Positions 32,309 to 36,078 of a stretch of DNA of 36,078 nt are shown here, piece by piece. Source of the DNA: Candidatus Riflebacteria bacterium HGW-Riflebacteria-2 (GTDB lineage: Bacteria; Muiribacteriota; Ozemobacteria; Ozemobacterales; Ozemobacteraceae); NCBI GenBank assembly GCA_002839435.1, contig PGYA01000048.1, forward strand, positions 1 through 36,078. Direction: 5' to 3'. The number at the start of each line of letters is the position of its first letter. The first letter of the stretch is position 1. The translations under genes were made by a program, and so were the position numbers. The notes beneath the pieces were generated by a model. It did no database searches, was not told the DNA's origin, and saw nothing but the letters and a program-made list of their open reading frames with translations.

Positions 32309-33541
32309 CTACCTTTGAAAATCGCCATTCATTACTTTATTAAATGGCTGCAAAACGCGGGGGAGGATGCCGTGGATGTGGGCGATCAGGACGCCGTAGT
32401 TTACGATTGGAATGCTTTTGCCTGCGGCACTTTTGATGCGGTGTTGCATTTCACGGCGGTTGAGCATGCAGGCGCCGCAGTGCACTACCAGCTTGTAATC
32501 CTGCAGATTGGAAGGGTACGAGAAGCCGGCTGAGTGTTCGAAGATCAGCTGTTTGCCGGTGTATTCGCGCAACCAGCGGGGGATTTTGACGGTGCCGATA
32601 TCGTCGCACTGGCGGTGATGCGTACAACCCTCGGCGACCAGCACCTTATCGCCGTCCTGAAGCGTATCGATGGTGCGGGCACCCTTCACCAGTTCAGCGA
32701 GATCACCCTTGTGTCTGGCAAATAAGATTGAAAATGAGGTCAGCTGAATATCTGCGGGTGTTTCGGCAGAGACCTTGGCAAAGGCCTGCGAATCGGTAAT
32801 TACCAGAGTTGGCTTGCGGCCCAGACAGGCCAGAGCCGCGGAATATTCGCTCTCTTTGGTAACAATTGCGATGGCGTCACCGTCGAGAATGTCGCGCAAA
32901 ACCTGCTGCTGCGGCAGAATCATGCGCCCCTTTGGCGCAGCAGAGTCTATCGGAGTGACCAGCACAACGAGATCGCCGGGGTTGATGATATCGCGCACCA
33001 GAAAAGACGTGCCCTCTTCTTCAGGCAGTTTCTTGATCAAGGCCTGTTTGACATTATCGATACCTGTATTACTCGTCGCCGATACGGCAATTACAGTATG
33101 CCCCAACTCAGTTTTAAGTTTTTCAGTATCAATAGCGTTCTGATCGAGCTGATCGACCTTGTTCAGCGCTATTATCACCGGCAGTTTCTTAGCTTCGATG
33201 CGCTGCAAAAGCTCCTTCTCGAAGCTGTAGTCCGAGCTCGAGCTATCGATCACCACAATGGCGACATCTGTTTTGTTAAGAACCTCGATAGTCTTTTGTA
33301 TGCGCAGCTGGCCAAGTCCGCCGACATCATCAAGACCCGCGGTATCAATAATTACAACCGGCCCAATCGGCAGAATTTCCATGGCCTTGTAAACCGGGTC
33401 AGTGGTAGTGCCCGGCACCTCAGAGACCAGAGCTATCTGCTGCCCGGTAATGGCGTTGATGAGGCTGGACTTGCCAGCATTTCGTCGCCCGAAAAGACTG
33501 ATATGAACCCTGTCGCCGCGTGGTGTCTGATTTAAACTCAA
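32309..33541 (-). CDS. hydF: [FeFe]-hydrogenase H-cluster maturation GTPase HydF
   Basis: The 410-residue protein has an N-terminal Ras-like GTPase with the P-loop GRRNAGKS (residues 18-25), GTTTDP and DTAGLDD. The C-terminal cluster-binding domain carries the HydF signature: C306-T-H308 and H354-C355-G-A-C358, a CxH...HCxxC with 45 residues between. It is the scaffold that receives the diiron subcluster from HydE/HydG and delivers it to apo-hydrogenase. The start codon is TTG at 33541, supported by AGGAG six bases upstream. HydE, HydG and the hydrogenase are not in the window, so hydF here stands alone between asnB and a methyltransferase. Confidence 0.93.
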   Translation of the reverse strand: MSLNQTPRGDRVHISLFGRRNAGKSSLINAITGQQIALVSEVPGTTTDPVYKAMEILPIGPVVIIDTAGLDDVGGLGQLRIQKTIEVLNKTDVAIVVIDSSSSDYSFEKELLQRIEAKKLPVIIALNKVDQLDQNAIDTEKLKTELGHTVIAVSATSNTGIDNVKQALIKKLPEEEGTSFLVRDIINPGDLVVLVTPIDSAAPKGRMILPQQQVLRDILDGDAIAIVTKESEYSAALACLGRKPTLVITDSQAFAKVSAETPADIQLTSFSILFARHKGDLAELVKGARTIDTLQDGDKVLVAEGCTHHRQCDDIGTVKIPRWLREYTGKQLIFEHSAGFSYPSNLQDYKLVVHCGACMLNRREMQHRIKSAAGKSIPIVNYGVLIAHIHGILPRVLQPFNKVMNGDFQR

Positions 33542-33553
33542 GTGTGGCTCCTG

Positions 33554-35428
33554 TTAAGAATTTGGCAGTGAGATGCCATAATGCCGGCGCCAGAGCTCGA
33601 ACAAAGTCAAGGCAAACAGGCGCTCTGCATTGTTGATCAAAGAACACGAATCTCGCAAAAGCTTTTTGACTTCAGATCTGCTGAAAATGCCAGCGGATGC
33701 GAGCAAAACGTCGTGGATGGCATTCTTCCATTCTGGCTGCCGCAGCCACTGCTGCAAGGGAATGCTGAAGCCCTGTTTGCGCTGAATATCAAGTTTTTCC
33801 GGCAAAAGGCGCCTGGCAGCCTTTTTAAGAAATATCTTTTTCTGGCGCGCATCAGCCTTGAGAAAGGCTGGCACTTTGCCATAAGCAAATTCTATCATGC
33901 GATAATCGAGAAATGGTGCGCGCATCTCAATTGAATTAAGCATGCTGGCACGATCAACCTTAACCAGAATGTCTTCTGCCATGTAATTGGCAAAATCCGT
34001 GCGCGTGTAACGTTCGACCAGATTGGTCTGAAATGCAGTTCTCTCTCGCCACAGACGCTCAGCATAGCCGGCATGGAGACCTGGCAGCAAACGTTCCCGG
34101 GCTGATTTCTCGAACAGCAGCAGCGATTTTGGCACTTCGCTTGAGAAATCGATATCTGCCGACATAAACCAGTTACGGCCCTTGAGACCGACTGGAAGGA
34201 ACTTTTCGCTGATGCTGCCAATAATGCGCCGCAGAGTTGTCGGCACATGCACCATGAGTTCATCCATGTGGCTGAAATAACTGTAACCCGGGTAGCCGCC
34301 GAAAAGCTCGTCACCGCCATCGCCGCCAAGCGCTACTGTACAATGCTGACGCACCAGCTGACAAACCAGAAAGGTTGGAATCATCGACGAATCATTAATT
34401 GGCTCGTCGTACTGCGCCGCCAGCCTGGGAAGAAGTTCGGGCGTTGTATCGCCGGCTGCAAGCTCGATATGGTCAGTAGCAAAATGCCCCGCAACCAGCC
34501 TGGCATGCTCTGTTTCATCATGGCTGCCATAACCCGGAAAACGCACGTTGAAGGTCTTTACCCGGTTTGAACTACGCACAGCCATCGCCGTAACCAGACT
34601 CGAATCGATACCGCCGCTGAGCAGCACGCCAACCGGAACATCAGCTACCAGTTGCCTTTTTACAGAGTCGCAAAGAATCTCTTCGAATTCTTCCAGCAAA
34701 GCCTGTTCATCGACAGCAGAAGCCTGCTCAGAGACGAGCGGCGCTTCGGGAGGCGACCAGTAGCGCCATACCCGGCACAGTCCGTCAGAGCGGCGATAGA
34801 GCATGGCATGCGCTGGCGACAGTTTGCTGACATGTCTTAAAATGCAGAGTTCGCCAGGAACATAACCAAAATTCAGATAACAGTCGAGCGCTTCAGGCTC
34901 TATCTCACGAGTAAAATCGGAGCGGGACATAATGGCCTTGAGCTCGGAAGCAAAACAGAAAACACCGGCATGATTGCTGTAATACAAAGGCTTCTCGCCG
35001 GCGCGATCGCGCGCCAGAAAGATTTCCTGCCGGCTGCAATCATAGATTGCGAAGGCGAACATGCCATTGAAACGACTGACGCAATCGCGTCCCCACTGCC
35101 TATATGACTGCAGCACCACCTCGGTATCTGACTGTGAACGAAAGCTGTAGCCAAGCTCAACCAGCTCGTTACGGATATCAAGATAGTTGTATATCTCTCC
35201 GTTAAAAACTATGACAAACTGCCCCGACGCATCGCTCATCGGCTGATTGGCCAGTTCTGACAGGTCGAGAATCGACAGGCGGCGATGCGCCAGAAAGACC
35301 TGGCGGTCAGAAGAAAGCCATTCTCCAGCGGCATCAGGGCCACGATGCAGCATGGTATCGCGTGCACTGCAAAGCGCGCGCGTATCTGCAAATGGTGCCT
35401 TGCCTGTCTGACCGTATATTCCGCACAT
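33554..35428 (-). CDS. asnB: Asparagine synthetase, glutamine-hydrolysing (second copy)
   Basis: The 624-residue protein starts MCGIYGQTGK, with Cys2 as the glutaminase nucleophile. The Ntn domain has HRRLSILDLS and FNGEIYNY. The synthetase domain has SGGIDSS at residues 271-277 and LGGDGGDELFGGY. It is only moderately similar to the copy at 3877-5730, so it is not a recent tandem duplicate. It is the first gene of a minus-strand unit with hydF and a methyltransferase. Housekeeping asparagine synthesis or amidation of a surface sugar are both possible; the surrounding glycosyltransferase and methyltransferase genes favour the latter slightly. A -10 hexamer CATAAT lies 8 nt before the ATG. Confidence 0.92.
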   Translation of the reverse strand: MCGIYGQTGKAPFADTRALCSARDTMLHRGPDAAGEWLSSDRQVFLAHRRLSILDLSELANQPMSDASGQFVIVFNGEIYNYLDIRNELVELGYSFRSQSDTEVVLQSYRQWGRDCVSRFNGMFAFAIYDCSRQEIFLARDRAGEKPLYYSNHAGVFCFASELKAIMSRSDFTREIEPEALDCYLNFGYVPGELCILRHVSKLSPAHAMLYRRSDGLCRVWRYWSPPEAPLVSEQASAVDEQALLEEFEEILCDSVKRQLVADVPVGVLLSGGIDSSLVTAMAVRSSNRVKTFNVRFPGYGSHDETEHARLVAGHFATDHIELAAGDTTPELLPRLAAQYDEPINDSSMIPTFLVCQLVRQHCTVALGGDGGDELFGGYPGYSYFSHMDELMVHVPTTLRRIIGSISEKFLPVGLKGRNWFMSADIDFSSEVPKSLLLFEKSARERLLPGLHAGYAERLWRERTAFQTNLVERYTRTDFANYMAEDILVKVDRASMLNSIEMRAPFLDYRMIEFAYGKVPAFLKADARQKKIFLKKAARRLLPEKLDIQRKQGFSIPLQQWLRQPEWKNAIHDVLLASAGIFSRSEVKKLLRDSCSLINNAERLFALTLFELWRRHYGISLPNS

Positions 35429-35436
35429 ATCTTTCT

Positions 35437-35442
35437 ATTATG
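35437..35442 (-). promoter_or_regulatory. -10-like hexamer close to the second asnB start
   Basis: CATAAT on the minus strand ends 8 nt before the ATG at 35428. GTGACA at 35468-35463 is -35-like but 20 nt away, and it is part of the dispersed repeat copy B. A leader of only 1-2 nt is predicted. Confidence 0.35.
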
Positions 35443-35461
35443 CCTTATCTGAGCTAATTCT

Positions 35462-35540
35462 CTGTCACATATGAGTTCAATAACTCTATCCGTGGTATAC
35501 CGCTTATGCCGGACTCTCGGCAGAGGCCCAACGCTACAAC
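35462..35540 (+). repeat. Dispersed intergenic repeat, copy B
   Basis: CTGTCACATATGAGTT, GTGGTATACCGCTTATGCCG (35492-35511) and CTCTCGGCAGAG align with copy C at 35953. TGCCG...CGGCA forms a short hairpin. After this the sequence follows ACGCTACAACT, similar to copy A. The copy lies upstream of the divergent asnB and zinc-ribbon genes. Confidence 0.65.
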
Positions 35541-35613
35541 TGACGACTGCACAATGTTAGTGTTAAATTGTTAAAATTACAAGCCTTGAGAAGGTTTGAT
35601 TTTGCAAAATTTG

Positions 35614-35622
35614 TGCTAAAAT
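35614..35622 (+). promoter_or_regulatory. Extended -10 promoter for the zinc-ribbon gene, close to the start codon
   Basis: TGC followed by TAAAAT (35617-35622) is an extended -10, ending 6 nt before the ATG at 35629. No Shine-Dalgarno is present in the six bases between. TTGATT at 35596-35601 is a possible -35 with a short 15-nt spacer. Confidence 0.45.
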
Positions 35623-35628
35623 ATCTGC

Positions 35629-35949
35629 ATGGAAATGCCCGATCAGAATGAAAGCGCTGCCCGGCCAGCAAGCCTGGAAATCGTTTGCAGGAACTGCAAA
35701 GAAAAGTTTGCGGTGCCTGAGCATGTGATTTCGCAAAATGAATTTCCATGCCCGGCCTGCTCGTTTATCAATCACGTAAAACCACCAGGAAAACTTTCAA
35801 GGGCTAACATCCTGGCCAAGATCGGCAAAATTGTCGGTGATGAACCTGAAGTAGATGAGCACAGTGCTTACAGAGCACGCGTCAAAGGCGGCATCGCGCT
35901 GTTTGCGGCAATTCTGCTGGCCATCATTTACACATTGTTGAATAACTAG
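35629..35949 (+). CDS. Small zinc-ribbon protein with C-terminal membrane helix
   Basis: In this 106-residue protein an N-terminal zinc ribbon has C20-x2-C23 and C41-x2-C44 (CRNCKEKFAVPE and CPACSF), of the MJ0042/FmdB-like type. A charged linker follows, and a single hydrophobic helix at about residues 87-104 ends the protein, so it is probably tail-anchored with the ribbon in the cytoplasm. Function is unknown. It stands alone between two copies of the dispersed repeat (35462-35540 and 35953-36078). The start is unambiguous, but with no ribosome-binding site and a -10 element 6 nt upstream its message is likely leaderless. Confidence 0.8.
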   Translation: MEMPDQNESAARPASLEIVCRNCKEKFAVPEHVISQNEFPCPACSFINHVKPPGKLSRANILAKIGKIVGDEPEVDEHSAYRARVKGGIALFAAILLAIIYTLLNN

Positions 35950-35952
35950 TCC

Positions 35953-36078
35953 TCTGTCACACATGAGTTTAAGAATTCAATACGTGGTATACCGCTTATG
36001 CCGGGCTCTCGGCAGAATCTCATTCGCTCCAGCGATTCCTCGCTTGCCTGCTGGATGGCAGGCATGCTCGTCACAAGC
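35953..36078 (+). repeat. Dispersed intergenic repeat, copy C (runs to the window edge)
   Basis: This is the fullest copy. It has CTGTCACACATGAG, GTGGTATACCGCTTATGCCG, GGCTCTCGGCAGAATCTC and ATTCGCTCCAGCGATT, then a hairpin (GCTTGCCTGC at 36042-36051 with GCAGGCATGC at 36058-36067, one mismatch), and ends CTCGTCACAAGC at the last base. It may continue beyond the window. Confidence 0.65.

Noticed and set aside
1..36078. CRISPR array, tRNA or rRNA genes
   Set aside because: No regularly spaced direct repeats and no tRNA- or rRNA-like sequence was seen in any intergenic gap.

Overview
The window looks like chromosome from an uncultured, anaerobic, amino-acid-fermenting bacterium with a two-membrane envelope. 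Anaerobic fermentation is suggested by D-ornithine 4,5-aminomutase (oraS/oraE), its reactivation-type ATPase, an ornithine racemase and the [FeFe]-hydrogenase maturase HydF. A lipopolysaccharide-type envelope is suggested by an ADP-heptose epimerase (hldD) and by flippase, glycosyltransferase and nucleotide-sugar genes. I cannot name the phylum from sequence alone; lineages such as Candidatus Riflebacteria would fit, but that is a guess.

Layout. (1) 184-2275: a UPF0173 metal-dependent hydrolase and a YfcC-type carrier. (2) 2276-2929: a gene-free stretch holding a dispersed repeat. (3) 2930-9092, plus strand, clearly A+T-richer than the right half: radical SAM/SPASM enzyme, asparagine synthetase, GNAT acetyltransferase, second radical SAM/SPASM enzyme, WbqC protein and a sugar 4,6-dehydratase. 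(4) 9122-12743, minus strand: flippase, DegT aminotransferase and glycosyltransferase joined by ATGA overlaps. (5) 12856-15515, minus: a NodU-type carbamoyltransferase coupled to an atypical radical SAM protein. (6) 15645-17829, plus: TruC pseudouridine synthase and a compact bacterial protein resembling eukaryotic major vault protein. (7) 17901-19944, minus: an unknown protein and a beta-CASP ribonuclease. (8) 20131-26393, minus: ornithine module oraS, oraE, reactivating ATPase, orr, then alr. (9) 26586-28789, minus: hldD and another sugar-nucleotide SDR. (10) 29021-30064, plus: an A+T-rich radical SAM protein with an apparently N-terminal SPASM-like segment. (11) 30082-35428, minus: second asparagine synthetase, HydF, methyltransferase and glycosyltransferase. 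(12) 35629-35949: a small zinc-ribbon membrane protein between two copies of the dispersed repeat.

How the genes work together. Regions 3-5 and 9-11 look like a surface-glycan programme: a nucleotide sugar is dehydrated (8055-9092), aminated (DegT), perhaps N-acetylated (GNAT), amidated (AsnB) and carbamoylated (NodU), then assembled by GT-B transferases and flipped across the membrane. Three or four radical SAM proteins would add less usual chemistry. No polymerase, ligase or initiating transferase is present, so the locus is incomplete here. The ornithine module would make D-ornithine and isomerise it to 2,4-diaminopentanoate, but the downstream dehydrogenase and thiolase are not in the window.

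The most notable observations are the vault-like protein, the permuted SPASM/radical SAM protein, the radical SAM-rich glycan operon, the dispersed intergenic repeat, and several first-of-unit genes whose -10 hexamer lies only 6-9 nt before the start codon, which suggests leaderless or near-leaderless transcripts.
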